Assembly (NCBI RefSeq): GCF_021278985.1
Contig: NZ_CP082833.1
Location: 5,022,001 to 5,086,000 of the forward strand
Source of the DNA: Citrobacter rodentium NBRC 105723 = DSM 16636
GTDB taxonomy: Bacteria; Pseudomonadota; Gammaproteobacteria; Enterobacterales; Enterobacteriaceae
DNA length: 64,000 nucleotides
Direction of reading: 5' to 3'
In this document: positions 1 to 7,844 of the stretch, in pieces
How positions within the stretch are numbered: the first letter of the stretch is position 1
How the letters are laid out: each line of letters starts with the position of its first letter
The notes under the pieces: generated by a model
What the model was told of the DNA's origin: nothing
Databases searched by the model: none
The model's input: the letters and a program-made list of their open reading frames with translations, nothing else
Translations under genes and position numbers: made by a program

Positions 1-104
1 TTATAGTTAAATCGTCAGGAGGAGAGGGCAAGTTCCAGGTCTGTTAGCAGTACCCATCCCGAAAGGTGTCCGGTTAGTTAAAACCACGAAGAAGGGGATG
101 CGTT
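1..104 (+). promoter_or_regulatory. leader upstream of tomB
   Basis: This is the non-coding stretch before tomB. A purine-rich sequence, GAAGAAGGGGATG, lies just upstream of the ATG at 105 and can serve as the ribosome binding site. No promoter can be assigned with confidence. In E. coli the acrAB genes lie beyond this edge; nothing of acrB is recognisable here. Confidence 0.4.
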
Positions 105-479
105 ATGGATGAATACTCACCCAAAAGACATGATATCGCACAGCTTAAATTTCTTTGTGAAACGCTTTATCATGACAGCCTTGCAAACCTTGAAGAAAGC
201 AATCATGGCTGGGTTAACGACCCAACCTCGGCAATCAACCTTCAACTCAACGAACTGATAGAGCATATTGCCACATTCGCACTTAATTATAAGATTAAGT
301 ACAATGAGGACAATAAGCTGATTGAGCAGCTCGATGAATATCTGGACGACACATTTATGTTGTTCAGCAGTTACGGCATTAATACGCAGGATCTGCAAAA
401 ATGGCGGAAATCGGGAAACCGCTTGTTTCGCTGCTTTGTGACTGCCACTAGGGCGAATCCTGTTAGTTTGTCTTGTTAA
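105..479 (+). CDS. tomB: Hha toxicity modulator TomB
   Basis: The 124-residue product matches TomB (YbaJ) in length and sequence, including the WVNDPTSAINLQLNELIEH core and the ANPVSLSC C-terminus. TomB is a small acidic cytoplasmic protein. It counteracts Hha, and has been reported to promote oxidation of a cysteine of Hha in an oxygen-dependent way; together they affect biofilm formation, fimbriae and cell death. It sits 27 bases upstream of hha, so the two are probably co-transcribed as a toxin-antitoxin-like pair. There is no sign of damage. Confidence 0.95.
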   Translation: MDEYSPKRHDIAQLKFLCETLYHDSLANLEESNHGWVNDPTSAINLQLNELIEHIATFALNYKIKYNEDNKLIEQLDEYLDDTFMLFSSYGINTQDLQKWRKSGNRLFRCFVTATRANPVSLSC

Positions 480-506
480 ATACTATTAAAATCATAGGTA
501 AGATTT

Positions 507-725
507 ATGTCCGATAAACCATTAACTAAAACTGATTACTTGATGCGTTTACGACGCTGCCAGACAATTGATACACTTGAGCGTGTGATTGAAAAAAATA
601 AATATGAATTATCTGACAACGAACTGGCCGTATTTTACTCAGCGGCGGATCACCGTCTTGCAGAATTAACCATGAATAAACTGTACGACAAAATTCCCAC
701 TTCCGTGTGGAAGTTCATTCGCTAA
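507..725 (+). CDS. hha: Hha nucleoid-associated modulator
   Basis: The 72-residue protein is nearly identical to E. coli Hha. Hha is an all-helical protein without its own strong DNA binding. It joins H-NS and StpA filaments and helps silence AT-rich, horizontally acquired genes such as virulence and haemolysin operons. Cys18 (in RRCQTIDTLE), the residue linked to TomB-dependent oxidation, is present. The gene follows tomB in the same direction. A short inverted repeat at 755-768 (TGTTTC-GT-GAAACA) lies downstream and may be a weak terminator. Confidence 0.96.
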   Translation: MSDKPLTKTDYLMRLRRCQTIDTLERVIEKNKYELSDNELAVFYSAADHRLAELTMNKLYDKIPTSVWKFIR

Positions 726-902
726 TACATCCCCCTTTCATCAGAAGTTTCGGATGTTTCGTGAAACATTATTATGGTTTGTATTAAGCACAGAAATACC
801 TATGTGAATTCTGTCACAGTATGAATCAGGGAACGTACCCTGCCCGTCACTCTCCCTCTACTGTAGAGCGTCAGTTAACCCTAAACCTACGGTGGAGTCG
901 GA

Positions 903-1466
903 ATGAGTGCAGAAAAGCAAAAAATGATCGCGGGTGAGCGGTATCGCCCGTCAGATGAAACCTTATGTCAGGACAGACTGCGAGCACGCCAGTGGCTTCA
1001 CCGCTATAACCATACCGCACCGGATGAAAAAGTCGAACGCCGGGAGATTCTGAGCGCGCTGCTTGGCCGGTGCGATAACCCTTATATCGAGCCCTCCTTC
1101 CGCTGCGACTACGGTTATAATATTTTTCTCGGCAAAGCGTTTTACGCCAACTTTGACTGCGTATTGCTTGATGTCTGTCCGATTCATATAGGTGATAACT
1201 GCATGCTGGCGCCGGGCGTGCATATTTATACTGCCACTCATCCTCTTGATGCCGCCGAACGCAACAGCGGTCTGGAATTCGGTAAGCCCGTCACCATTGG
1301 TGATAACGTGTGGATTGGCGGACGTGCGGTAATTAACCCTGGCGTGACGATTGGCGATAATGTGGTGGTGGCCTCCGGCGCGGTAGTGACGAAAAATGTC
1401 CCCGACGATGTCGTGGTGGCCGGGAATCCGGCGCGGATCATCAAACGCCTCTCCGGCGAATTGTAA
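903..1466 (+). CDS. maa: Maltose O-acetyltransferase
   Basis: The 187-residue protein belongs to the hexapeptide-repeat (left-handed beta-helix) acetyltransferases and matches Maa. It transfers acetyl groups from acetyl-CoA to maltose, glucose and related sugars in the cytosol. The N-terminal maltose/galactoside acetyltransferase helical domain covers about residues 4-60. The repeat units IGDNCMLAPGV and IGDNVWIGG follow. His113 in YTATHPLD is the expected catalytic base. A GTGGAGTCGGA sequence just before the ATG serves as ribosome binding site. The gene stands alone between hha and ylaC. Confidence 0.95.
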   Translation: MSAEKQKMIAGERYRPSDETLCQDRLRARQWLHRYNHTAPDEKVERREILSALLGRCDNPYIEPSFRCDYGYNIFLGKAFYANFDCVLLDVCPIHIGDNCMLAPGVHIYTATHPLDAAERNSGLEFGKPVTIGDNVWIGGRAVINPGVTIGDNVVVASGAVVTKNVPDDVVVAGNPARIIKRLSGEL

Positions 1467-1566
1467 CTGTTATGCTAAATTGTGGTTAATCTGTTACTTT
1501 CTTCAGTTGTAAGCCCTACTTAAAATAGGGCGTCACCTGCAACAGCTATAATCACGAAGGCAACGA

Positions 1567-2037
1567 ATGACAGAAATACAACGCCTGCTCACCGAAACCA
1601 TTGAAGATCTGAATGAGCGTGAAAAGCGCGATAATCGACCGCGCTTTAGTATCAGCTTTATCCGTAAGCATCCCGGATTATTTATCGGCATGTATATCGC
1701 CTGGCTTGCCACGCTGGCGGTTATGCTGCAATCAGACACGCTGGTCGATTCGGTCTGGCTGCTGGTGGTGCTTTTTATTCTGCTGAACGGCTTCTTCTTT
1801 TTTGATGTCGCCCCGCGCTATCGTTACGAAGATATCGACGTGCTGGACCTGCGGGTCTGCTACAACGGCGAGTGGTACAACACGCGTTTCGTTCCTCCGA
1901 CGCTGATTAATACCATTCTTCACTCTCCCCGCGTCGCTAACGAGCACAAGACGCAGTTACAGAAGATGTTAAGCCGCAAGGGCGAACTCTCGTTTTACGA
2001 CATTTTCACCCTCGCCCGCGCCGAAGCGCAACCGTGA
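1567..2037 (+). CDS. ylaC: Inner membrane protein YlaC
   Basis: The 156-residue protein matches YlaC, a conserved enterobacterial inner-membrane protein of unknown function. Two hydrophobic segments at about residues 36-54 and 60-79 form a hairpin, with hydrophilic N- and C-terminal parts that are likely cytoplasmic. The ATG follows a CACGAAGGCAACGA sequence that provides an AAGG ribosome binding site. The gene is monocistronic and ends at a strong hairpin facing the convergent rpmJ2. No enzymatic motif was seen. Confidence 0.9.
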   Translation: MTEIQRLLTETIEDLNEREKRDNRPRFSISFIRKHPGLFIGMYIAWLATLAVMLQSDTLVDSVWLLVVLFILLNGFFFFDVAPRYRYEDIDVLDLRVCYNGEWYNTRFVPPTLINTILHSPRVANEHKTQLQKMLSRKGELSFYDIFTLARAEAQP

Positions 2038-2040
2038 TTC

Positions 2041-2069
2041 CGCGCGCCGGAAGTCTGCTCCGGCGCGCG
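2041..2069. terminator. hairpin between ylaC and rpmJ2
   Basis: A perfect 11-bp stem (CGCGCGCCGGA / TCCGGCGCGCG) with a 7-base loop lies between two convergent genes. No long T-tract follows on either strand (the + strand continues TCTGCATTTTA), so it is probably a bidirectional stop or RNA-stabilising hairpin rather than a classical terminator. Confidence 0.6.
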
Positions 2070-2077
2070 TCTGCATT

Positions 2078-2218
2078 TTAGCGCCGCTTCTTTCGCCCCT
2101 GTACCGCTTTAAAACGCGGATTCGTTTTGCAGATCACATATAAACGCCCTTTTCGCCGGACTAACTGACAATCCGGATGGCGCTGCTTCGCACTGCGTAA
2201 AGAATTCAGTACCTGCAT
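2078..2218 (-). CDS. rpmJ2: Alternative ribosomal protein L36 (zinc-free, type B)
   Basis: The 46-residue product starting MQVLNSLRSAKQRHPDCQ is the YkgO/L36-2 paralogue of ribosomal protein L36. Housekeeping L36 binds zinc through a Cys/His cluster. This copy has Cys only in HPDCQ and YVICK and lacks the rest of the cluster, so it should work without zinc and can replace the zinc-containing L36 when zinc is scarce. The start is supported by AGAGGGAAACT just upstream and by alignment; a longer reading upstream is not supported. A Zur-like operator lies 16 bases upstream. The usual partner gene for L31-2 (ykgM/rpmE2) is not beside it here. Confidence 0.92.
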   Translation of the reverse strand: MQVLNSLRSAKQRHPDCQLVRRKGRLYVICKTNPRFKAVQGRKKRR

Positions 2219-2233
2219 AGTTTCCCTCTTAAT

Positions 2234-2248
2234 TGTTACAATATAACA
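2234..2248 (-). promoter_or_regulatory. Zur box upstream of rpmJ2
   Basis: TGTTACAATATAACA is an almost perfect dyad matching the gammaproteobacterial Zur core TGTTATANTATAACA. It lies 16 bases before the rpmJ2 start, between rpmJ2 and the divergent pdeB. Zur with zinc would repress rpmJ2. It could also touch the pdeB promoter, which shares this region. Confidence 0.8.
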
Positions 2249-2385
2249 TAACAACACTCTATCCCTGATTGCTCTGCGGTTCAATATGTTCCGCCATTAA
2301 AATTTTTATATTAACGGTATCGATTACAGGGCTTTTAACACAATCGGATATACTCTTTGTACGACGCGTTAATAAGGATATCGCC

Positions 2386-3936
2386 GTGACAACACGACAT
2401 CTGGTCAGCCTGGCGGCAGGCGTGCTTATCCTCTCCATTATTGTGCCGGTAGGATTGAGTATCTGGCTTGCACAACGCCAGGTCGAAAAGAAATTCATTG
2501 AGGAACTGGATAACTATTCCGCCCTTGTCTACGAACGTACCGAACGCGTCGTTCAGCAGGCTAAAAAAGCGCTTCAGGAAATTGAGAAGGTTGACGTTAC
2601 GCCCTGTACGCATGACCATTTACTGGCTATGCGGCGAATTTCCTTCAGCTATCGCTATGTCCAGGAAGTGCTGTATCTGGAAGACAACGCACCACGCTGC
2701 TCTTCTTTAGAACAGGAGAGCCACTCGGTGGTCTTCCCTCCCCCGCAGAGGATCAGCGCGGACGGCTATCGCGCGTGGTTTACGAAGCACAACGATCTGG
2801 GAATTGAGCGTTATATGACCGCGCTGGGAAAAGGGCGCTATATCGTGATGATCGATCCCGCCTCTTTTATCGACGTCGTCCCCTTTGGCGCATGGCAGAT
2901 CGATGTTGCGATTATCGGCGCTAAGCAAAATAGCGTCATTGCCAGCAGCGACGCGCTGCCGCCCGCCATTTTACAATACACTCAACAAACGACGCCCCGG
3001 CAGCTGGAGAGGCACGGCAACATTTATGTGATCCGCCCCTTTCCGGAGATGGGGATTTCCATTGTCAGTTGGGCGTCGCGGCATCCGCTGGATAACATCT
3101 GGTATCGGCAGGCATTAATCTGGATCCCGGCCGGGATTGCGCCAGGCCTGCTGGCTGCGGTACTTATTTTTCGTATTCTGCGTCGCCTCCAGTCTCCACA
3201 CCATCGGCTACGGGATGCGATACACAACCGCAACATTAAGGTTCACTATCAGCCTGTTGTTTCGCTCGCCAGCGGTAAAGTGGTCGGGGCCGAGGCCCTG
3301 GCGCGCTGGCCGCAGCCTGATGGTTGCTACCTCTCGCCGGATTTTTTCATTCCACTGGCGGAGCAGACCGGCCTGACAGAACCACTCACCCGTCTTATTA
3401 TCGAAACGGTATTTGAAGAGATGGGAAAATGGCTGCGGCAGCACCCGGAGCAGCACATTTCAATCAATATAGAGTCGGAGGATCTGGCCTCTGAAAAGCT
3501 GCCGGCGTTATTAAGCACCTTGCTTAACCGACACCAGATCGCCCCCTCGCAGATCGCACTTGAGCTGACGGAACGCGAATTTGCCGATCCGAAAACCAGC
3601 TCGCCAATTGTCGCCCGCTATCGTAAAGCGGGACATGCTGTTTACATTGACGACTTCGGCACCGGTTATTCCAGCCTCAGCTATCTACAGAATCTGGAGG
3701 TGGATATCCTTAAAATCGACAAATCGTTCGTGGATGCGCTGGAATATAAGAACGTAACGCCGCATATCATTGAAATGGCGAAAGCGCTGAAGCTGAAAAT
3801 GATAGCGGAGGGCATTGAAACGGCAAAACAGGAAGAGTGGCTACGCCAGCACGGCGTCCATTATGGACAGGGCTGGCTGTACAGCAAAGCGTTGCCGAAG
3901 GCGGAGTTTATCCTGTGGGCGGAGAAACGCCTTTAG
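2386..3936 (+). CDS. pdeB: c-di-GMP phosphodiesterase PdeB (CSS-EAL)
   Basis: The protein matches PdeB (YlaB), a membrane-bound c-di-GMP phosphodiesterase. The GTG at 2386 is chosen because AAGGA lies 7 bases upstream and it gives 516 residues, the same as E. coli; an in-frame ATG at 2269 would add 39 residues without homology and run through the Zur box. Transmembrane helices lie at about 7-28 and 245-266. They flank a periplasmic CSS-motif sensor domain with Cys74 and Cys105 (CSSLEQ), which in this family responds to disulfide status. The cytoplasmic EAL domain from about 275 keeps GAEALARW, ELTERE, DDFGTGYSS, KIDKSFV and AEGIET, so it should be active. Confidence 0.93.
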   Translation: MTTRHLVSLAAGVLILSIIVPVGLSIWLAQRQVEKKFIEELDNYSALVYERTERVVQQAKKALQEIEKVDVTPCTHDHLLAMRRISFSYRYVQEVLYLEDNAPRCSSLEQESHSVVFPPPQRISADGYRAWFTKHNDLGIERYMTALGKGRYIVMIDPASFIDVVPFGAWQIDVAIIGAKQNSVIASSDALPPAILQYTQQTTPRQLERHGNIYVIRPFPEMGISIVSWASRHPLDNIWYRQALIWIPAGIAPGLLAAVLIFRILRRLQSPHHRLRDAIHNRNIKVHYQPVVSLASGKVVGAEALARWPQPDGCYLSPDFFIPLAEQTGLTEPLTRLIIETVFEEMGKWLRQHPEQHISINIESEDLASEKLPALLSTLLNRHQIAPSQIALELTEREFADPKTSSPIVARYRKAGHAVYIDDFGTGYSSLSYLQNLEVDILKIDKSFVDALEYKNVTPHIIEMAKALKLKMIAEGIETAKQEEWLRQHGVHYGQGWLYSKALPKAEFILWAEKRL

Positions 3937-4020
3937 CGACGATATGCCGACGCGGGAAGCGTGCCGCCTGCGCGAAGCCGGGAATATAACAAGCAACAGG
4001 CTTTGCCGGACGGCAGAATT

Positions 4021-4134
4021 GGGTGGGGGCCCTGCCAGTTACATCCCGGCACACGCGTCATCTGCCTTGGCTGCTTCCTTCCGGACCTGACCTGGTAAAC
4101 AGAGTAGCGTTGCGGGAGAACCAACAGAGCCCCC
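4021..4134 (-). ncRNA. ffs: 4.5S RNA (signal recognition particle RNA)
   Basis: The minus strand reads GGGGGCTCTGTTGGTTCTCC at the 5' end and carries the conserved GGTCAGGTCCGGAAGGAAGC region, ending in GGGCCCCCACCC. It is 114 bases long, the same as E. coli 4.5S RNA. It forms one long hairpin that binds Ffh to make the signal recognition particle, targeting nascent inner-membrane proteins to FtsY. The GGAAGGAAGC tetraloop/asymmetric loop region that binds the Ffh M domain is intact. The precursor is expected to carry a short 5' leader removed by RNase P. Confidence 0.97.
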
Positions 4135-4166
4135 ATTGAGAGCGTTGTGAACCAACGCGCAGGCGC

Positions 4167-4195
4167 ATTATCACTGCTGCCTCTGGCAATTGCAA
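4167..4195 (-). promoter_or_regulatory. ffs sigma-70 promoter
   Basis: On the minus strand TTGCAA (4190-4195) and GATAAT (4167-4172) are separated by 17 bases. Transcription would start near 4160, leaving a leader of about 25 bases before the mature 5' end at 4134. That fits the known 24-base leader of precursor 4.5S RNA cut by RNase P. Confidence 0.72.
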
Positions 4196-4288
4196 GCTAT
4201 CGGACGTCGGATGCTGTTTTCTTGCGCAATGTAGCTTCACGCCGGGGCCGTTCACCATTATGCTGAAGGATTAGCGCAGGAAAAATCA

Positions 4289-4600
4289 ATGGACAGACAA
4301 GATACTTTCCCCCAGCGGGTCTGGCAAATCGTTGCCTCTATTCCCGAGGGCTGCGTCACCACCTATGGCGACGTGGCGAAGCTCGCCGGCTCGCCGCGGG
4401 CGGCGCGTCAGGTGGGCGGCGTACTTAAACGATTACCGGAAGGCAGCACCCTGCCCTGGCATCGGGTGGTGAACCGACACGGTGCCATTTCATTAACCGG
4501 ACCGGATCTTCAACGCCAGCGTCAGGCGTTATTGTCTGAAGGGATACAGGTTTCGGGAAGCGGGAAAATTGATTTGCAGCGTTACCGCTGGATTTACTGA
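4289..4600 (+). CDS. atl: Alkyltransferase-like protein Atl
   Basis: The 103-residue protein is the ATL/YbaZ member of the O6-alkylguanine-DNA alkyltransferase family. The methyl-acceptor motif PCHR is replaced by PWHR with Trp57, so it cannot remove alkyl groups. ATL proteins bind O6-alkylguanine in DNA, flip the base and flag the lesion for nucleotide excision repair. The helix-turn-helix region TTYGDVAKLAGSPRAARQVG (about 24-43) is intact. The ATG at 4289 opens the conserved region; longer starts annotated in some relatives are not needed. It lies divergent from ffs and convergent with ybaY. Confidence 0.92.
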   Translation: MDRQDTFPQRVWQIVASIPEGCVTTYGDVAKLAGSPRAARQVGGVLKRLPEGSTLPWHRVVNRHGAISLTGPDLQRQRQALLSEGIQVSGSGKIDLQRYRWIY

Positions 4601-4622
4601 CCCTCTCCGGGCGGAGAGGGTC
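4599..4622. terminator. atl/ybaY convergent terminator hairpin
   Basis: A perfect 10-bp stem GACCCTCTCC / GGAGAGGGTC with a GGGC loop overlaps the atl stop codon and sits just before the ybaY stop on the other strand. Neither strand has a good T-run, so efficiency is uncertain. Confidence 0.6.
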
Positions 4623-4631
4623 AAAGCAGAC

Positions 4632-5201
4632 TCAGAACTGCGTTGGCGCAGGTACGGCAGAGGATGGCGTAACCTGCGTCGGCGAGGTTGACGGCACGGT
4701 AGTAGTCGCGCCGCCGCTTGCCTGTACAGGCACCGCCGTCTGCTGGACCGGAACCAGCGTCAGGTCAGCTTTCGTTCCGCCCTGGTTGAGCACCGGCTGA
4801 ACGGTATCGGTAATAAATACCAGCTTGTCATTCACGGTAATCGCCGCGCTCAGCAGAATGCGGGCATTAGGCTTAACGTCGGCCGGGTTAAACGGCAGCA
4901 CGAAGCTGAACGGCGCCTGTTTACCTTCGGTACGCACCGCCTTCTGCGCCAGCACTTTCGACGGCGCATCGGCCAGCGAAGCGTCGGACAGGGTGACGGT
5001 CAGGACGGCGTCAGGCGGCAAAGCTACTTTCTGACGGATCCATACGGTACCTGAAACATTAGGCTGCTGAATAGTTGACTGTGTAGCATTAATGGAAGTG
5101 TTCGGGTTTGGCGCTGGCGTCTGAATATCCGCGCTTTTATCCGCGCAGGCAGCCAGTGACACCGCAACCGCTAAACCACTTACTATGTGCACGAGTTTCA
5201 T
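4632..5201 (-). CDS. ybaY: Lipoprotein YbaY
   Basis: The 189-residue protein matches YbaY, an outer-membrane lipoprotein of unknown function. A signal peptide ends in the lipobox LAAC with Cys19; residue +2 is Ala, so Lol sorting to the outer membrane is expected. The middle (about 50-140) is the YbaY/YscW beta-rich domain (GTVWIRQKVALPPDAVLTVTL). The tail is rich in Thr, Pro, Gln and Ser. It is transcribed away from tesB, with a 214-base shared upstream region. Confidence 0.9.
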   Translation of the reverse strand: MKLVHIVSGLAVAVSLAACADKSADIQTPAPNPNTSINATQSTIQQPNVSGTVWIRQKVALPPDAVLTVTLSDASLADAPSKVLAQKAVRTEGKQAPFSFVLPFNPADVKPNARILLSAAITVNDKLVFITDTVQPVLNQGGTKADLTLVPVQQTAVPVQASGGATTTVPSTSPTQVTPSSAVPAPTQF

Positions 5202-5415
5202 TCAATTCTCCTTATCATCAATGCACCAGCAGGCCTTTCCCCCCGCCGGAAGAGTGGTTAACAAATACATAACGTCAATAAGTGTGGCACATATCACTGA
5301 TTTTTGCCTGGAATAAGCCCTTCATTCAGACTATTGCACCCGTCGGACCACTCACTAAATTGGGTTATACTCTGCCTATTCTCGCTTCGGCGTCGTTGTT
5401 ACCTGGAGAGCACGT

Positions 5416-6276
5416 ATGAGTCAGGCACTGAATAATTTGCTGACATTATTGAATCTGGAAAAAATTGAGGAAGGACTCTTTCGCGGCCAAAGTGAAGACT
5501 TAGGATTACGCCAGGTATTTGGCGGTCAGGTTGTCGGCCAGGCGCTGTATGCGGCGAAAGAGAGCGTGCCGCAGGAGCGTCTGGTTCACTCTTTCCACAG
5601 CTACTTTTTACGCCCCGGCGACAGCCAGAAGCCGATTATTTATGATGTCGAGGTGCTACGCGACGGCAACAGCTTCAGCGCCCGCCGGGTCGCCGCTGTG
5701 CAAAACGGGAAGCCGATTTTTTACATGACCGCCTCGTTCCAGGCGCCGGAAGGCGGCTTTGAGCATCAGAAAACCATGCCGCACGCCCCTGCCCCTGACG
5801 GGCTGAAATCGGAAACCGAAATCGCGCAAACGCTGGCGCATCTGCTGCCGCAGGCGCTGAAAGATAAATTTCTCTGCGACCGCCCGCTAGAGGTGCGTCC
5901 CGTTGAATTTCATAATCCGTTAAAAGGTCACGTCGCTGAACCGGCTCGTCAGGTGTGGATCCGCGCCAACGGCGCGCTGCCGGATGATATTCGCGTCCAT
6001 CAGTATCTGCTGGGTTATGCCTCGGATCTCAATTTCCTGCCGGTTGCGCTACAGCCGCACGGAATGGGTTTTCTGGAGAAAGGTATTCAGATTGCCACCA
6101 TCGACCACTCCATGTGGTTCCACCGCCCGTTCGATCTGAACCAGTGGCTGCTGTACAGCGTGGAAAGCACCTCGGCATCCAGCGCCAGGGGGTTTGTCCG
6201 CGGTGAGTTTTATACCCAGGAGGGCGTGCTGGTCGCTTCGACCGTGCAGGAAGGGGTAATGCGCAATCGCAACTAA
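5416..6276 (+). CDS. tesB: Acyl-CoA thioesterase II
   Basis: The 286-residue protein is TesB, a double-hotdog thioesterase that hydrolyses medium- and long-chain acyl-CoA, including 3-hydroxyacyl-CoA, in the cytosol. It carries FGGQVVGQALYAA near the start and the C-terminal hotdog with DHSMWFHRPFDLNQWLLY. The Asp of that segment and a conserved Gln near the C-terminus (TVQEGVMRN) are part of the catalytic Asp/Thr/Gln set. TATACT and GGAGAG upstream fit a promoter -10 and ribosome binding site. Length and sequence are normal. Confidence 0.95.
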   Translation: MSQALNNLLTLLNLEKIEEGLFRGQSEDLGLRQVFGGQVVGQALYAAKESVPQERLVHSFHSYFLRPGDSQKPIIYDVEVLRDGNSFSARRVAAVQNGKPIFYMTASFQAPEGGFEHQKTMPHAPAPDGLKSETEIAQTLAHLLPQALKDKFLCDRPLEVRPVEFHNPLKGHVAEPARQVWIRANGALPDDIRVHQYLLGYASDLNFLPVALQPHGMGFLEKGIQIATIDHSMWFHRPFDLNQWLLYSVESTSASSARGFVRGEFYTQEGVLVASTVQEGVMRNRN

Positions 6277-6844
6277 AAGCGTGCCGGACGGCGGCTATGC
6301 CTTATCCGGCCCGGAGAGCCCGCAGCTCGGGTAAGCTGCGGGTATGAACCGGAACATGGGTAACCGTTATAACTGACATAGATTCAGGGACAACTCTATC
6401 TGTAACAACACAGTAGTCGCTGTGGAAACGCTGAAAGCATATAAATTTTCAGTTTCGTAACTGATATCCTTTCAGGTACACCGATGAGAACGCGATCGCG
6501 TTATCTCCCGTCGAGACGTATCTTTGAGTCCGCCCCTTCAGGCTTATATATCCCTGTCAGTTATATATCAACTATGAAAACCATCAACTCCTTTAAATGA
6601 ATTCCCCTTGTTCTATTAATTAATAGTCAATTTTCATTCATGGTATAGATATAATTTATTTTTAAAATTTAAATATAAAAACATTATTTTACGAGCGGTA
6701 GCCAGTCAGTTTTATGGCTGGAAAATAAGTGTTGTTTAACAAAGACTAAAGTAGTATTAATGAGCTTTGCTTATTATGCGGGAATTATTTATTTAGTCGT
6801 TGTTTTACATTCCTTTTTCCATGCAAAAAATATAAGGATATCCC
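6277..6844. other. intergenic island leader between tesB and the orphan gene
   Basis: This 568-base stretch has no supportable gene. It begins with a REP-like element (6282-6310) and a hairpin CCCGCAGCT / AGCTGCGGG (6319-6342) that may end tesB transcription. From about 6560 it becomes strongly AT-rich, with runs of A and T around 6590-6800, unlike the neighbouring core genes. That composition is typical of H-NS-bound acquired DNA. The last bases, AAGGATATCCC, are the ribosome binding site of the next gene. Confidence 0.6.
6282..6310. repeat. REP-like palindrome
   Basis: GCCGGACGGCGGCTATGCCT continues into TATCCGGC, the usual enterobacterial REP form, directly after tesB. Confidence 0.65.
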
Positions 6845-7714
6845 ATGGTTGACGTCATCACTGACTACAAAGAAATTCGGCGCAAAATCGAAGAAGTTTC
6901 AAAAGAAGATTTTGATAAAAATGAGCTTTTATGGGCTATTGCTGACGGAGGTACTGCGCTGATTGATACGCTGACAAGCCTACCAGTACTTAATACCTCA
7001 AGTGCAATAATTCATGAAATATATAGTTTTATCAACAATCATCCGGCAGTGCCGATTCCAAACCCGTGGTTTGTATGGAATAAGCACGATGAGGCACTCA
7101 GCCCGGAAACCATTCAGTATTTGAAAAAACGGGGCTATGTCTCTGCCGCCTCAACGGCAGTCGCCGTGGCGGGCGCCGGTGCGTCTCTGGTTACTTGCGT
7201 CGATATCGGGGTTGTGGGCCAGGGCGGCGCCGCTTGCGCCTCTACCTTAAAGCACCTCACCGGTCTGCGCAATATTGCTTCAGCGCATAAAGAGAGTGCG
7301 ACAATCCAGGCCTGGATTGATGTCATTATCACGATGAAGAATCTAAAGCTTGCTGTTCGTGGCGGGCAGGTGAGTACCGCTGTGATAAGTGCAATACCGG
7401 CGCTTTCAACCGCTGTCTCTATTATTAGCGGCGCGGTGAGTGCAGCGGCAAAGGTCGGCATCAGTTTCAAATACTCCAATGTGTGTCGTTTTACTGCCAT
7501 GGATCTTCACTGGCGGGCGATGCAGGAAACTATTCTTATTGAAACGCTGGGTCAACGCAAAAAAGAGGATACAGGACCTGCCCGGCAGATCCTGTTTGAG
7601 CTCTTCGAACGACGCGGGTTGACGGGTTTTATCTGGGGTCAGCATCACGTCGAAAAGCTGATAAAAGAACCCGCAGGGTGGATGGCCATCGCTGACAAAC
7701 TCCTTATTATTTAA
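6845..7714 (+). CDS. unrecognised 289-residue protein with two hydrophobic hairpin-like segments
   Basis: I do not recognise this protein. The start is well supported by AAGGATATCCC before the ATG. Residues 1-95 are polar and helical-looking, with VPIPNPWFVWNKHDEALSPE. Two long segments rich in Ala, Gly, Ser and Val follow, at about 99-133 and 176-205, separated by a polar linker (LRNIASAHKESATIQAWID). The tail (about 210-289) is polar with RRGLTGFIWGQHHVEKLIKE. There is no signal peptide. The small-residue hydrophobic segments could insert in a membrane or pack as helices, so a membrane-active effector or toxin is possible, but no motif proves it. No immunity gene or secretion marker is adjacent. 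It occupies the tesB-amtB gap, empty in E. coli K-12, behind an AT-rich leader, which suggests horizontal acquisition. Confidence 0.75.
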   Translation: MVDVITDYKEIRRKIEEVSKEDFDKNELLWAIADGGTALIDTLTSLPVLNTSSAIIHEIYSFINNHPAVPIPNPWFVWNKHDEALSPETIQYLKKRGYVSAASTAVAVAGAGASLVTCVDIGVVGQGGAACASTLKHLTGLRNIASAHKESATIQAWIDVIITMKNLKLAVRGGQVSTAVISAIPALSTAVSIISGAVSAAAKVGISFKYSNVCRFTAMDLHWRAMQETILIETLGQRKKEDTGPARQILFELFERRGLTGFIWGQHHVEKLIKEPAGWMAIADKLLII

Positions 7715-7844
7715 TCCTTGTAAATGGTTTGCGCAGCGATATCGGTCATTCTCTGGCAGTAAGCATCTTCATACAGCGCCCTGTGGGGTTATGAAAAACC
7801 GGCGTCAGGTCCGATCATACAAACGCGCCACCGGGCATTTTTCA

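Noticed and set aside
6845..7714. The orphan gene as a decayed pseudogene
   Set aside because: The frame is uninterrupted for 289 codons, has a good ribosome binding site and a protein-like composition.
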